From Blastomonas sp. CACIA14H2 (lineage in GTDB: Bacteria; Pseudomonadota; Alphaproteobacteria; Sphingomonadales; Sphingomonadaceae): a DNA stretch of 64,000 nt. Positions 34,151 through 43,123 of the stretch are shown one piece after another. The number at the start of each line of letters is the position of its first letter. Within the stretch, counting starts at the first letter, position 1. The notes below the pieces were generated by a model, which did no database searches, had not been told where the DNA came from, and worked only from the letters and a program-made list of their open reading frames with translations. The position numbers and the translations under genes were made by a program. The stretch lies in contig AYSC01000011.1 of NCBI GenBank assembly GCA_000503195.1, positions 1-64,000 of the forward strand, read 5' to 3'.

Positions 34151-35617
34151 ATGCCGCATCCGTTCATCACCGGCACCCGCCGCACGTTCCTGTTCGGGGC
34201 GAGCGCGCTGATCGGAACTTCGGCCTTTGCCAGGACGGCCAAGGGCGGCGGACAACCCGAAAAGCTCGACGTGATCGTCGTCGGCGCGGGGCTCGCCGGC
34301 CTCAATGCGGCGCACATCCTGGAAAGCCAGGGCCTCAAGGTCGCGGTGGTCGAAGCCAATGACCGGGTCGGCGGACGATTGCGGACCGGGCGCGCCGAAG
34401 GCTATAGCGCGGAACTCGGCGGCAGCGAGGTCGGCCCGCTCTATGGCCGCGTGCGCAATGCCTGCGCGCAGTTCGAGGTCGGGCTGGTCGATCAGGCGAT
34501 GAAGCCGACCCCCTTCGTGCTGAACATCGAGGGCCAGATGATCCTGCCCAAGGACTGGGCGAATTCGGCTGCCAACCACACGATCGGTGCAGAGCGCGAG
34601 ATCCTGCCCTTTCTTATCCAGAACAAGCTGTTCTTCGACTGGGTGCCGTTCGAGGACCCGGCCGAATGGCTCGACCCGAAATACTACGAGCATGACATGT
34701 CGGCAGCGGCCTATATGCGCGCGCGCGGCGTGTCCGAAGCGGCCATCAAGCTCGCCGATATCGATCTCAATGGCCCCAGCCTCCATTCGGTATCGGCGAT
34801 GAGCATTTTCCGCGATCTCGCCCGCATCAAGGTCGAGGGCTTTCGCGACCCCAGCAAGCCGCAATATGGCGCAGGCGCGAATGCCAAGAGCCACGCGATC
34901 GAGGGCGGATCGGACATGCTTCCCAAGGCGATGGCCGCCGCGCTCAAGGGCCGGGTCATGCTGAACACCCCGGTCGCGGCGATCGACCAGACCGCAGACG
35001 AGGTCGAGGTGCGGCTGATGGGCGGCGAGCGATTGCGGGCGCGCTTTTGCGTCATGGCCGCGCCCTTCTCTGCGGTGCGCTATATCAACTTCACTCCCGG
35101 CCTGCCCCCGGCCCAGGCCAATGCGGTGGAAGGCGCGATCTATTCCGCCACCACCCAGTTCCATTTCCGCGTGCTCAAGCCTTTCTGGGAGGCCGACGGC
35201 CTGCCGCCCTCGATCTGGTCCGACCGCTATTTCGAGCGCGCCTTCGTGATGACCGGGCGCGGCGGCGAATACGGGTCGCTGATCGTGTGGATGAACGGCG
35301 ATGGCGCGACGAAGCTCAATTCCATGCCCGTCGACGCGCAACGCGCCTTCATCATCGCCGAGCTGGTCGCGACCCGTCCGTCGATCCAGGGCGCGCTCGA
35401 GCCGCTGGTCGAGTATAGCTGGGAGAAGAACCCGTTTGTCGGCGGCAACAAGCATTGCTTTGCCGCAGGCCAGGTGAAGATGTTCGCCAAGGACATGGCG
35501 CTTCCGCACGGCCGCATCCATTTTGCGGGCGAGCACCTGCGGCGGCTGGAGCCGGGCATGGAATCGGCGATGGAGACCGCGGAAATCGCCGCGCTGGAAA
35601 TCCTTGAGCGCGCGTAA
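34151..35617 (+). CDS. Flavin-containing amine oxidase (exported)
   Basis: 488-residue monoamine-oxidase-family FAD enzyme. A twin-arginine-type leader is visible (RRTFLFGASALIGTSAFA, about 10-27), then the FAD motif VIVVGAGLAGLNAAHILES cut to VVGAGLAGLNAAHILES, RVGGRL and the C-terminal HFAGEHLRRLEPGMESA. It likely oxidises a CH-NH or CH-CH bond of a pathway intermediate in the periplasm. The start at 34151 is chosen over a GTG 30 bases upstream. It overlaps the next gene by 14 bases. Confidence 0.86.
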   Translation: MPHPFITGTRRTFLFGASALIGTSAFARTAKGGGQPEKLDVIVVGAGLAGLNAAHILESQGLKVAVVEANDRVGGRLRTGRAEGYSAELGGSEVGPLYGRVRNACAQFEVGLVDQAMKPTPFVLNIEGQMILPKDWANSAANHTIGAEREILPFLIQNKLFFDWVPFEDPAEWLDPKYYEHDMSAAAYMRARGVSEAAIKLADIDLNGPSLHSVSAMSIFRDLARIKVEGFRDPSKPQYGAGANAKSHAIEGGSDMLPKAMAAALKGRVMLNTPVAAIDQTADEVEVRLMGGERLRARFCVMAAPFSAVRYINFTPGLPPAQANAVEGAIYSATTQFHFRVLKPFWEADGLPPSIWSDRYFERAFVMTGRGGEYGSLIVWMNGDGATKLNSMPVDAQRAFIIAELVATRPSIQGALEPLVEYSWEKNPFVGGNKHCFAAGQVKMFAKDMALPHGRIHFAGEHLRRLEPGMESAMETAEIAALEILERA

Positions 35618-36776
35618 CGCCCTGGCTGCGCTGGCGCTGCTGGCGACGGCGGCCACGCCGGCGGACGATGCGACCTATCGCGCGCGTTTCGACGCGTTCA
35701 TGGCCAACCCGGCGCAGTTCGATTACAGCCCTATGGAGCCGGTACCGGGTGCCCGCCGGGTCAGGCCGCTGGCGCAGCGCAAGGCGCCGACCATTGCGCC
35801 CGCCGCGCTCGACGAAGCGGCGCGCTATGCCGAGGCGAACCGATCCAGCGCGCTGCTTGTCTGGCGCGATGGCGCGCTCGAGAGCGCGCGCTATTTCGGC
35901 AGCACGACGCGCGACACGCCGCTGGTGTCCAAATCGCTCGCCAAGCCGCTGACCGCGATCGCGATTGGCCGCGCGATCATGCTGGGCAGCATCAGGGGGC
36001 TCGACCAGCCGATCGCGGATTTCCTCCCCGAACTGAAGGGCACGCCCAAGGCCGCGATCCTGGTGCGGCATCTGCTCGACATGCGTTCTGGGCTTCTCGA
36101 CCAAGGCTATTCGCCCGATCCCGAGCATCCGTGGAACCGCGCCTATCTCGACCCCGACCACGGCCAGTATATCGTGCAGAGCTATCCGCTGACCGATGCG
36201 CCCGGCAGCCGCTATGCCTATGCCAACGCGCCGAGCGAGCTGATCGCGCTGGTGATCGAGCGCGCGACGGGACGGCGCTATTCCGAGTTCCTCAGCAAGG
36301 AGGTGCTCGGCCCGCTGGGTGCGGCGGGCGGCGAAATCTGGGTCAACCGGCCGCAGGGCCTGGCGCATTCGGGTTGCTGCATCAAGCTGCCCGCCGAAAC
36401 CTGGCTGAAGCTGGGCATATTGCTGCTCGACGACGGGGTGGCGAACGGCAAGCGCCTGCTCCCCAGCGGCTATGTGCGCGAAATGCGCACCGGCACGCCG
36501 CAAAACCCCAATTTCGGCCTCGGCGTCTGGCTGGGCGAGCCCTATCGCGAGCGGCGCGGCTTCGGCGCCCCCGGCGCACCGGGCCCGCAGGTTCTCCATT
36601 CCGAACCCTATCTCGACCCGGATCTCTTCCTGTTCGACGGCAACAGCAACCAGACGGTGCATATCAGCCCGAAACACCGGCTGATCGTGCTGCGCATGGG
36701 CGAAACCCCGCCCAAGGCTCCCGAATGGGACAACAGCACTCTGCCCAATCTGCTGATCCGGGGGCTCGGCCGCTAG
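35604..36776 (+). CDS. Exported serine hydrolase (class C beta-lactamase/esterase family)
   Basis: 390 residues from a TTG start at 35604, which supplies a short signal peptide (LSARNALAALALLATAATPA) and overlaps the amine oxidase by 14 bases. Active-site motifs are SKSLAK (the SxxK tetrad is SLAK) and YAYANAPSE (YxN). A KTG-type third motif is not obvious. This family includes 6-aminohexanoate-dimer hydrolases and esterases, so it may hydrolyse an ester or amide outside the cytoplasm. Longer ATG-initiated frames start inside the upstream gene and lose the signal peptide logic. Confidence 0.83.
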   Translation: MSARNALAALALLATAATPADDATYRARFDAFMANPAQFDYSPMEPVPGARRVRPLAQRKAPTIAPAALDEAARYAEANRSSALLVWRDGALESARYFGSTTRDTPLVSKSLAKPLTAIAIGRAIMLGSIRGLDQPIADFLPELKGTPKAAILVRHLLDMRSGLLDQGYSPDPEHPWNRAYLDPDHGQYIVQSYPLTDAPGSRYAYANAPSELIALVIERATGRRYSEFLSKEVLGPLGAAGGEIWVNRPQGLAHSGCCIKLPAETWLKLGILLLDDGVANGKRLLPSGYVREMRTGTPQNPNFGLGVWLGEPYRERRGFGAPGAPGPQVLHSEPYLDPDLFLFDGNSNQTVHISPKHRLIVLRMGETPPKAPEWDNSTLPNLLIRGLGR

Positions 36777-36779
36777 GTC

Positions 36780-37787
36780 CTATTTCTTGCGGCTATAGCC
36801 TTGCGTCTCGGGCGGAACCTGCTCGGCATAATGTTCCAGCGTGCCGATCACGCCCAGATCGGGACCGTCCTCGGGTTCCTCGAACAGGTCGGGCCGGTCG
36901 CGCTCGACGCGCTTGCGCACCGCCACCGGCACGTCATCCATGCCACCGGTAATCTTGTAGGTGTGCATCCGCCCCATCAGCACGCCGTCGACTCCGCTCT
37001 GGCCCATGCGCATCCACGGCCACCAGGGGGCCTGGCGCATGAAGCCGCCGGTATAGGGCGCGGAGACGATATCGCGATCGTCGATCGCGGCGCGCGGGGT
37101 GAACAGGGTGAAATGCTCGGACGGGTTGACCCGGCTGCCGGTCGACGCACTGGGCCAGCCTTCGGGCGTTACCGGATTGGTATATTCGTGCGCATAGTCC
37201 CAGCCGAGCAGATACTGGTCGCCGATCACCTGCCAGGGCAGGCGATAAGGCTCGCCCGCGCCGCCGCCCTTGCCCATGTCGTTGTTGACCGTCTCGCCAT
37301 CGCCGACCTTGAAGACCTTGCGGGTGAGGCCCAGCGTGCCGCGGAACTTGTCGTTGAGGAAGTTGAACACCTCGACCCGCTCGCCCGTCCAGGGATTGTC
37401 CCAGTGATCGAGGATTTCGCCGGTCGCGAGATCGGTGAAATAGCCGCATTCCTTGCCGATCACGCGCACGCTGCCATCGGGCTGGATCGCGTTGCGGATA
37501 TTGCCGAAGCCGCAATAGCCGAACACAGGCTTGGCGCGGTTGCTCCCGACGATCGCATATTGCACGCCCTGATAGCCCGAGAGCACCGCCTTGTCGCCGA
37601 TCGTGCCCCACATCTTGGCAAAGCCGTACAGGTTCTCGCGCGGGTCCATGATGTCGAGCGGGCGGATATTGCCCTTGGCACGGCTGGCCAGCGCCGCGCC
37701 TGGGAGGGCCACCGCAGCGCCGACACCGGCAACGCCGCCCAGCAGCGAACGGCGCGAAACGCTCGCGCAAAGCTGTTCATAGATCAT
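36780..37787 (-). CDS. DUF1838 family protein (first of three)
   Basis: 335 residues. The twin-arginine signal SRRSLLGGVAGVGAAVALPGA (about 11-31; shown in part as SRRSLLGG) suggests Tat export. The body is a DUF1838 domain: NLYGFAKMWG, VFGYCGFGNIRN, DHWDNPWTGERVEVFNF and QAPWWPWMRMGQS. DUF1838 has no established reaction. It ends 4 bases beyond the convergent serine hydrolase stop and starts 24 bases after the aldehyde dehydrogenase stop, so it shares that operon. Paralogues at 46911 and 48084 show it matters for the same pathway. Confidence 0.87.
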   Translation of the reverse strand: MIYEQLCASVSRRSLLGGVAGVGAAVALPGAALASRAKGNIRPLDIMDPRENLYGFAKMWGTIGDKAVLSGYQGVQYAIVGSNRAKPVFGYCGFGNIRNAIQPDGSVRVIGKECGYFTDLATGEILDHWDNPWTGERVEVFNFLNDKFRGTLGLTRKVFKVGDGETVNNDMGKGGGAGEPYRLPWQVIGDQYLLGWDYAHEYTNPVTPEGWPSASTGSRVNPSEHFTLFTPRAAIDDRDIVSAPYTGGFMRQAPWWPWMRMGQSGVDGVLMGRMHTYKITGGMDDVPVAVRKRVERDRPDLFEEPEDGPDLGVIGTLEHYAEQVPPETQGYSRKK

Positions 37788-37811
37788 CGAGATACACCTT
37801 TCGGTCGGCGG

Positions 37812-39161
37812 TCAGACGACCGCGCAGACGGTTTTCCATTCGAGATAATTGTCGAGCGCGGCGCGCCCGCTGTCGCGGCCATGGCCCGATTGCTTGATCC
37901 CGCCGATCGGCAGTGCCGCGTCGTACATCAGGTGGCAGTTGATCCAGACCGTTCCCGCCTCCAGCGCATCGGCCATGCGGTGCGCGTGGCTGAGCGACTG
38001 GGTCCAGACGCTGGCGGCCAGGCCATAGTCGCTGTCATTGGCGGCGGCGATCACCGCATCGGCATCGTCGAAGCTCTGCGCGACCAGCACGGGGCCGAAC
38101 ACTTCCTCGCGGACGATCGCCATGTCGGGCGTGACATCGGCGACCACGGTCGGCTGCACGAAGGTGCCTGCGTCGCCGAAGCGTTCGCCGCCGGTGAGCA
38201 CGCTCGCGCCCGCCGCCTTCGCTCCGGCGACGAAGCTTTCGACCCGCTCGGCCTGCAGCCGCGAGACGAGCGGCCCCATCTGCGTCGCCGGATCGAGCCC
38301 ATGCCCGGCGGTGAGCCCGCGCGCATATTTCGCGACGCCTTCGAGCAGCTCGTCGCGGATCGCCGCATGCACATAGAGCCGCGAGCCCGCCACGCAGACC
38401 TGGCCGCCGTTGAAGAAGATCGCATTGGCAACGCCCGGGATTGCCAGCTCCAGATCGGCATCGGGCATCACGATCATCGGCGACTTGCCGCCGAGTTCCA
38501 GGCTGACACGCTTCAGATTGCCCTTGGCGGCATCGATGATCGCCCGGCCCGTCTGGGTCGATCCGGTGAACGCGATTTTGTCGACCTTCGGATGCGCCGC
38601 CAGCGCCGCGCCCGCCTCGCCGCCGAGCCCGGTGACGATGTTGAGCACGCCAGCAGGAACGCCCGCCTGCATCAGCAGTTCGCCCAGCCGCAGCGCCGAG
38701 AGCGAGGTGTTCTCTGCGGGCTTGAGCACGATGGTGCAGCCTGCGGCAAGCGCGGGCGCGAGCTTCATCGCGGTCAGCACCAGCGGCGAATTCCACGGCA
38801 CGATCGCGCCGACCACGCCCACCGGCTCGCGCTTCGTCCAGGTCGCCATCTTCCTGCCCGCAGGCTGATAGTCGATCGACGATTCGATCACCTGCCCCTC
38901 GATCGCCATCGCCTGGCCGGCGAAGAAGCGGAACTGGTTGATCGCGCCCGGAATTTCCGCCCAGCGCCCGACGAAAAGCGGCTTGCCCTGGTCGAGCGTC
39001 TCGATCTCGGCGAGCTCGTCGATATGCGCCTCGATCAGGTCGGCGGCAGCCCAGAGGATCTTCGCGCGGTTGAGCGGCGTCGTCGCCTTCCAACCGGCGA
39101 GCGCGTGGCGCGCGGCGTCGACCGCCGCGTCGATTTCGGCCGCGCCACCGCGCGGCAGCAC
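37812..39161 (-). CDS. NAD(P)-dependent aldehyde dehydrogenase, N-terminus frameshifted
   Basis: 449 residues are open from a GTG at 39161. Catalytic features are EPVGVVGAIVPWNSPL, FTGSTQTGR, the general base Glu in LELGGKSP and the nucleophile Cys in NGGQVCVAGSR. ALDHs of this class have about 50 more N-terminal residues. These are encoded immediately upstream in a different frame (see 39162-39313), so the GTG start is probably a default and the intact gene may be shifted by one base. It is in one unit with the DUF1838 gene downstream and is a paralogue of the ALDH at 43124. Confidence 0.88.
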   Translation of the reverse strand: MLPRGGAAEIDAAVDAARHALAGWKATTPLNRAKILWAAADLIEAHIDELAEIETLDQGKPLFVGRWAEIPGAINQFRFFAGQAMAIEGQVIESSIDYQPAGRKMATWTKREPVGVVGAIVPWNSPLVLTAMKLAPALAAGCTIVLKPAENTSLSALRLGELLMQAGVPAGVLNIVTGLGGEAGAALAAHPKVDKIAFTGSTQTGRAIIDAAKGNLKRVSLELGGKSPMIVMPDADLELAIPGVANAIFFNGGQVCVAGSRLYVHAAIRDELLEGVAKYARGLTAGHGLDPATQMGPLVSRLQAERVESFVAGAKAAGASVLTGGERFGDAGTFVQPTVVADVTPDMAIVREEVFGPVLVAQSFDDADAVIAAANDSDYGLAASVWTQSLSHAHRMADALEAGTVWINCHLMYDAALPIGGIKQSGHGRDSGRAALDNYLEWKTVCAVV

Positions 39162-39313
39162 GCCGATCTCCTCGCCCAGCGCCGGATCGAGCGTCGCGAA
39201 GGTCTCGCCGCCCTCGCCGCTCCACTGCCCGTCGATCAGCAGCCCCGACCCCGGCCCCGGCGGGCGAGAAATTCGGTCACGGCGGGTGAGAGCGGCGGGC
39301 GGACAAGGGCCAT
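39162..39313 (-). other. Displaced N-terminal segment of the aldehyde dehydrogenase (one-base frameshift)
   Basis: The ATG at 39313 opens MALVRPPLSPAVTEFLARR, which matches the layout of the paralogue's ISDATRAFLARD start. This frame stops at a TGA soon after. In the ALDH frame the next residues are GLLIDGQWSGEGGETFATLD, the expected continuation. Adding one base in the C-run at 39255-39258 restores one open frame of about 500 residues. Real mutation and homopolymer sequencing error are both possible. Confidence 0.72.
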
Positions 39314-39381
39314 GCTTTGGGTCTCCATCAATGCGGCAAGGCTAGGAATTCGCGTCCGCCATGTAATCATTTCGCGACCAT

Positions 39382-39398
39382 CAACCGCAAGGCGGATA
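39382..39398. promoter_or_regulatory. IclR-type operator, site 4 (divergent ALDH/FAD oxidase)
   Basis: CAACCG-CAAGG-CGGATA with a perfect right half. It lies 80 bases before the FAD oxidase start (plus) and 69 bases before the ALDH ATG at 39313 (minus), so it may control both directions. Confidence 0.6.
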
Positions 39399-39477
39399 AA
39401 TCGCGCTTGCCCGATACCCGGTGCGCGACGAACATGGTCGAACCGCGATCAGACGCAGCAGGAGCGGCAACAGGCGC

Positions 39478-41028
39478 ATGGGGGACAGCATCGACGATCT
39501 GGCACACAGGCTGGCGGCAGCCCTGGGCGAAGCGCAGGTGATGACCGCGCCCGACCGGCTGGCCTTCTATGCGCATGACGTGTTCACGCGCGGGGCAGAG
39601 GCACTGTGCATCGTCCGTCCGCTCGATATCGCAGGCGTGCAGACGGCGGCGCGCCTTTGCGCTCAGGCCGGCGTGGCGATGGTGCCGCGCGGCGGCGGCG
39701 CGTCCTATTCGGACGGCTATGTCAGCGATCAGCCGCATGTGCTGTTCGACATGGGCGCGCTGCAATCGATCGAGATCGATGCGGACAACGCGCATGTCCG
39801 CGTCGGTGCGGGGGTGACCTGGGCCGCGCTCAAGGCCGCGCTCGATCCGCTGGGGCTGCGCACGCCCTTCTGGGGTCCATTCTCGGGCATCGTCGCGACC
39901 ATCGGCGGCAGCATGAGCCAGAACACGATCAGCCATGGCAGCGGCGCGCACGGCATATCGGCGCAATCGCTGATCGGCATGGAGGTCGTGCTGGCCGATG
40001 GCACGCTGATGAATACGGGCATCAGCAACGCCACGCGGCATTATGGGCCGGACCTGACCGGCCTGTTCACCGGCGATTGCGGTGCGCTGGGCCTCAAGGT
40101 CGCGATCACGCTGCCGCTGATCGCCGCGCGCCCCGCGTTCGACACCGCGAGCTTCTCCTTCGCCGATTTCGCCAGTTACCATCGGTCGGCCAGCCAGCTG
40201 GCGCGCGAGGGGCTGGACGATTCGCATTTCAGCATCGACCAGGCGCTGTCGCAGGGCCAGATCGCGCGCTCGGAAGGCACGGCGGCGCGGCTCAATATCG
40301 CGCGCAACGTCATGCGCGCTGCGCCCAACCCGCTCTCGGGCGTGGTGCAGCTGGCCAAGATGGCGCTGGCGGGCGAAGGCGAGATGCGCGAGGCGCGCTA
40401 TAGCTGCCATGTCATCGTCGAAGGCGTCGACAAGGCGGACGTCAACGCACGGCTCAACCGCATCCGCGCGATCATGACCGCCGAGGGACAGGAAATCGCC
40501 AACAGCGCCGCCGCGTTCGTCCGCTCGATGCCCTTTGCGCCGCTGTACAATGTGCTCGGCCCCAGGGGCGAGCGCTGGGTGCCGCTGCACGGCATCTTCA
40601 CGCACAAGGCCGCGAACCGCTTTCACTCCGATTTCATCGCGCTGCTCGAAACCCGCCGTGCCGAGATGGAACGGCTGGGCGTGTGGACCGGGACGATGTT
40701 CAGCAGCATCGGCGGGCACGGTCTGCTCTACGAGATCGCGATCTACTGGCCCGATACGCTGACCCCCTATCACCGCGAGATTCTGGGCGCGGACTATCTC
40801 GCGGGCATCCCTGCCTATCCCGAAAGCCCCGAGGCGCGCGCCGCCGCGCATCAGCTCAAGGCCGATCTCGTCGACCTGATGCAGTGCCATGGCTCGGCGC
40901 ATTTCCAGATCGGGCGCGCCTATCCCTATCTCGACCGGCTCGACCCGGCGGCGCGCGTGCTGGTCAGGGCCACCAAGGCAGCGCTCGACCCCCAGAACCT
41001 CATGAACCCCGGCGTGCTCGGGCTCTGA
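39478..41028 (+). CDS. FAD-linked oxidase of the VAO/PCMH (GlcD-like) family
   Basis: 516 residues. The N-terminal FAD-binding domain holds MVPRGGGASYSDGYVS (about 75-90) and GIVATIGGSMSQNTISHGSG; the C-terminal cap ends ALDPQNLMNPGVLGL, the usual FAD oxidase C-term. It is homologous to the protein at 55923 (same length class and motifs such as TPFWGP and HFQIGRAY). Enzymes of this family oxidise alcohols, hydroxy acids or p-alkylphenols. It heads a five-gene plus-strand set with a deacetylase-like, a monooxygenase and an ALDH. Start at 39478 follows AGGAG. Confidence 0.87.
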   Translation: MGDSIDDLAHRLAAALGEAQVMTAPDRLAFYAHDVFTRGAEALCIVRPLDIAGVQTAARLCAQAGVAMVPRGGGASYSDGYVSDQPHVLFDMGALQSIEIDADNAHVRVGAGVTWAALKAALDPLGLRTPFWGPFSGIVATIGGSMSQNTISHGSGAHGISAQSLIGMEVVLADGTLMNTGISNATRHYGPDLTGLFTGDCGALGLKVAITLPLIAARPAFDTASFSFADFASYHRSASQLAREGLDDSHFSIDQALSQGQIARSEGTAARLNIARNVMRAAPNPLSGVVQLAKMALAGEGEMREARYSCHVIVEGVDKADVNARLNRIRAIMTAEGQEIANSAAAFVRSMPFAPLYNVLGPRGERWVPLHGIFTHKAANRFHSDFIALLETRRAEMERLGVWTGTMFSSIGGHGLLYEIAIYWPDTLTPYHREILGADYLAGIPAYPESPEARAAAHQLKADLVDLMQCHGSAHFQIGRAYPYLDRLDPAARVLVRATKAALDPQNLMNPGVLGL

Positions 41029-41057
41029 CGCGCCCCCGCCAGTTGCAAAGGCAGACG

Positions 41058-41972
41058 ATGGACTACGACTATATCCCGCTTCCGCAGCGCCAGCCGCTGA
41101 AATGGCCGAACGGGGCGCGCGTCGCGCTGATCCTCACGTTCAACCTGGAAACCTGGGACCTCACCAAGGATACCGACAAGCCCTATTATGCCGGCGGGCC
41201 CGCCATCCTGCCCGATGTGCTGCCCGGCAACACGCCCGATTTCCCCAATTTCACCTGGCGCGAGTACGGCCAGCGCGTCGGCATCTGGCGGCTGTTCGAC
41301 CTGTTCGACCAGCTGGGCGCCAAGGCCAGTTGCACCGCCAATGCGGTGACCTTCCAGCGGCGCCGCGCGATGACCGACGCGGTGCTCGAACGCGGCTGGG
41401 AGCTGCTCACGCACAACTGGGAACAGGGCGAACTGCTCAGCAATTTCGCGCACGAGCCCGAAAGGGAGCGCGACATCATCCTGCGCTCGCTCGCCGAGTT
41501 CGAGAAGCATACCGGGCGCAAGTCGAAGGGCTGGCTGTCGAGCTCGCTGCGCGGGACGATGCAGACCGCCGACATTCTCGCCGAGCAGGGCTGCACCTTC
41601 TATTGCGACATCATGAACGACGATCAGCCCTATCTGCTGCGCACCCCGCACGGACCGATCGTCTCGGTGCCCTATTCGAACGAGATCAACGACTTCACCT
41701 TCATCACCCGCAAGAACTTCACCACAGACCAGTTCGCCCAGGCGCTGATCGAGGAGCTTGACGTGCTGTACGAGGAAGGCGCGGTCACCGGGCGGATCAT
41801 GAATGTCGGGCTGCACCCGCATGTCTCGGGCCGCGCGCACCGCGTCCGCGCGATCCGCGAGTTCATCCAGCACGCGCAATCGCTGCCCGGCGTGTGGTGG
41901 GCGACGCGCGAGGAGATTGCCGACTGGTATCTGCAGAACCACGAAAGCCATATTCCGGGACAATTGCGATGA
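41058..41972 (+). CDS. Polysaccharide deacetylase (NodB)-family hydrolase, PuuE-like
   Basis: 304 residues. The start RQPLKWPNGARVALILTFNLETWD matches the PuuE/allantoinase-like branch of NodB enzymes, shown here as KWPNGARVALILTFNLETW. The classic TFDD metal motif is absent, as in that branch; candidate ligands are in LETWD and LLTHNWEQGE. MNVGLHPHVSGRAHRVRAI carries the third motif (LHPHVSGR). PuuE-type enzymes act on small cyclic amides rather than sugars. It overlaps the following monooxygenase by ATGA. Confidence 0.83.
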   Translation: MDYDYIPLPQRQPLKWPNGARVALILTFNLETWDLTKDTDKPYYAGGPAILPDVLPGNTPDFPNFTWREYGQRVGIWRLFDLFDQLGAKASCTANAVTFQRRRAMTDAVLERGWELLTHNWEQGELLSNFAHEPERERDIILRSLAEFEKHTGRKSKGWLSSSLRGTMQTADILAEQGCTFYCDIMNDDQPYLLRTPHGPIVSVPYSNEINDFTFITRKNFTTDQFAQALIEELDVLYEEGAVTGRIMNVGLHPHVSGRAHRVRAIREFIQHAQSLPGVWWATREEIADWYLQNHESHIPGQLR

Positions 41973-43117
41973 GCCGTCCGCGCATCCTGATCGCAGGCGG
42001 CGGCATCGGCGGGCTGACCGCTGCCGCCGCGCTCGCCCAGGCCGGGTTTCCGGTCGAGCTGCTCGAGGCCGCGCCCGAATTCGGCGAGATCGGCGCGGGC
42101 GTGACATTGTCGCCCAACGCCATGCGCGGCTTCGATTATATCGGCTGCATGGAAGAGGTCGCCGCCGCCGGGGTCGAACCGAAGCGCCAGCGCATCCAGC
42201 ACTGGCAGGACGGCCGCGCGCTGCTGACGCTCGAACGCGCCGATGCCCGCGCCAAATACGGCGCGCCCTATGTCTATATCCACCGCGCCGACCTGCACGC
42301 GATCCTGGTCGAGACCGCGCGCGAGGCCGGCGTGACCTTGCGCGCCGGCGCGCAGGTGGTGTCCAGCGAAGGCACCACCGTGACGCTGGCGCATGGCGAG
42401 CAGGTGAACGGCGACGTGCTGGTCGGGGCGGATGGCCTCAAGTCCGCGATCCGCGACCGGTTCGAACCGGTCGCTGCGCATTTCACCGGCCATGTCGCCT
42501 GGCGCGCGGTGGTGCCGGTGAGCGATGCGCTGCGTCCCCTCGTGGACTGGCCCGGCATCCATATCGGCCCGGACAGGATGATCACCCGCTATCCGGTGCG
42601 CGGCTCCACCCTGCTCAACATGGTGTTCTTCGCGCGGCAGAACGGATGGCAGGACGATGGCTGGACCATCCCCGCCGTGCCCGGCGAGCTACGCGAGATC
42701 TATGCCGGTTGGGAGCCCGAGGTGCAGGCGATGATCGCCGCCGCCGAGGCGGTGCCCCATTTCCGCTGGGCGCTGAACGCGCGCCAGCCGCTGAAGAGCT
42801 GGATCGTCGATGGCCGCGTCACCCTGCTCGGCGATGCGGCGCATGCGATGACGCCGTTCCTCGGCCATGGCGCGGCCTGCGCGATCGAGGATGCGGTGGT
42901 ATTGGCGCGCGCGCTCGCGGCCTCTGCCACGCCCGAAGAGGGGCTGCAGCGCTATCAGGACGCGCGGATCGAGCGCACCACCTTCATCCAGGCCGAATCC
43001 AACGCCAATGCTGACCGGATGCAGGGCCAGGAGACCGATCTGTTCGGCCTCACCGAGCTACGCAACGAGGAAACGCTCGGCCTGTTCGATTATGACTGCC
43101 GCACGGTCGCGGTGTAA
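41969..43117 (+). CDS. Salicylate-hydroxylase-like FAD monooxygenase
   Basis: 382-residue class A flavin monooxygenase of the salicylate/6-hydroxynicotinate hydroxylase type. FAD motif ILIAGGGIGGLTAAAALAQAG (shown in part as GGGIGGLTAAAALAQ, residues 9-23), GADGLKSAIRDRF and GRVTLLGDAAHAMTPFLGHGA are all present. It would hydroxylate or decarboxylatively hydroxylate an aromatic acid. Start fixed by the ATGA overlap with the deacetylase-like gene; an earlier start at 41894 lies inside that gene. The ALDH gene follows after 6 bases. Confidence 0.9.
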   Translation: MSRPRILIAGGGIGGLTAAAALAQAGFPVELLEAAPEFGEIGAGVTLSPNAMRGFDYIGCMEEVAAAGVEPKRQRIQHWQDGRALLTLERADARAKYGAPYVYIHRADLHAILVETAREAGVTLRAGAQVVSSEGTTVTLAHGEQVNGDVLVGADGLKSAIRDRFEPVAAHFTGHVAWRAVVPVSDALRPLVDWPGIHIGPDRMITRYPVRGSTLLNMVFFARQNGWQDDGWTIPAVPGELREIYAGWEPEVQAMIAAAEAVPHFRWALNARQPLKSWIVDGRVTLLGDAAHAMTPFLGHGAACAIEDAVVLARALAASATPEEGLQRYQDARIERTTFIQAESNANADRMQGQETDLFGLTELRNEETLGLFDYDCRTVAV

Positions 43118-43123
43118 GGACCC

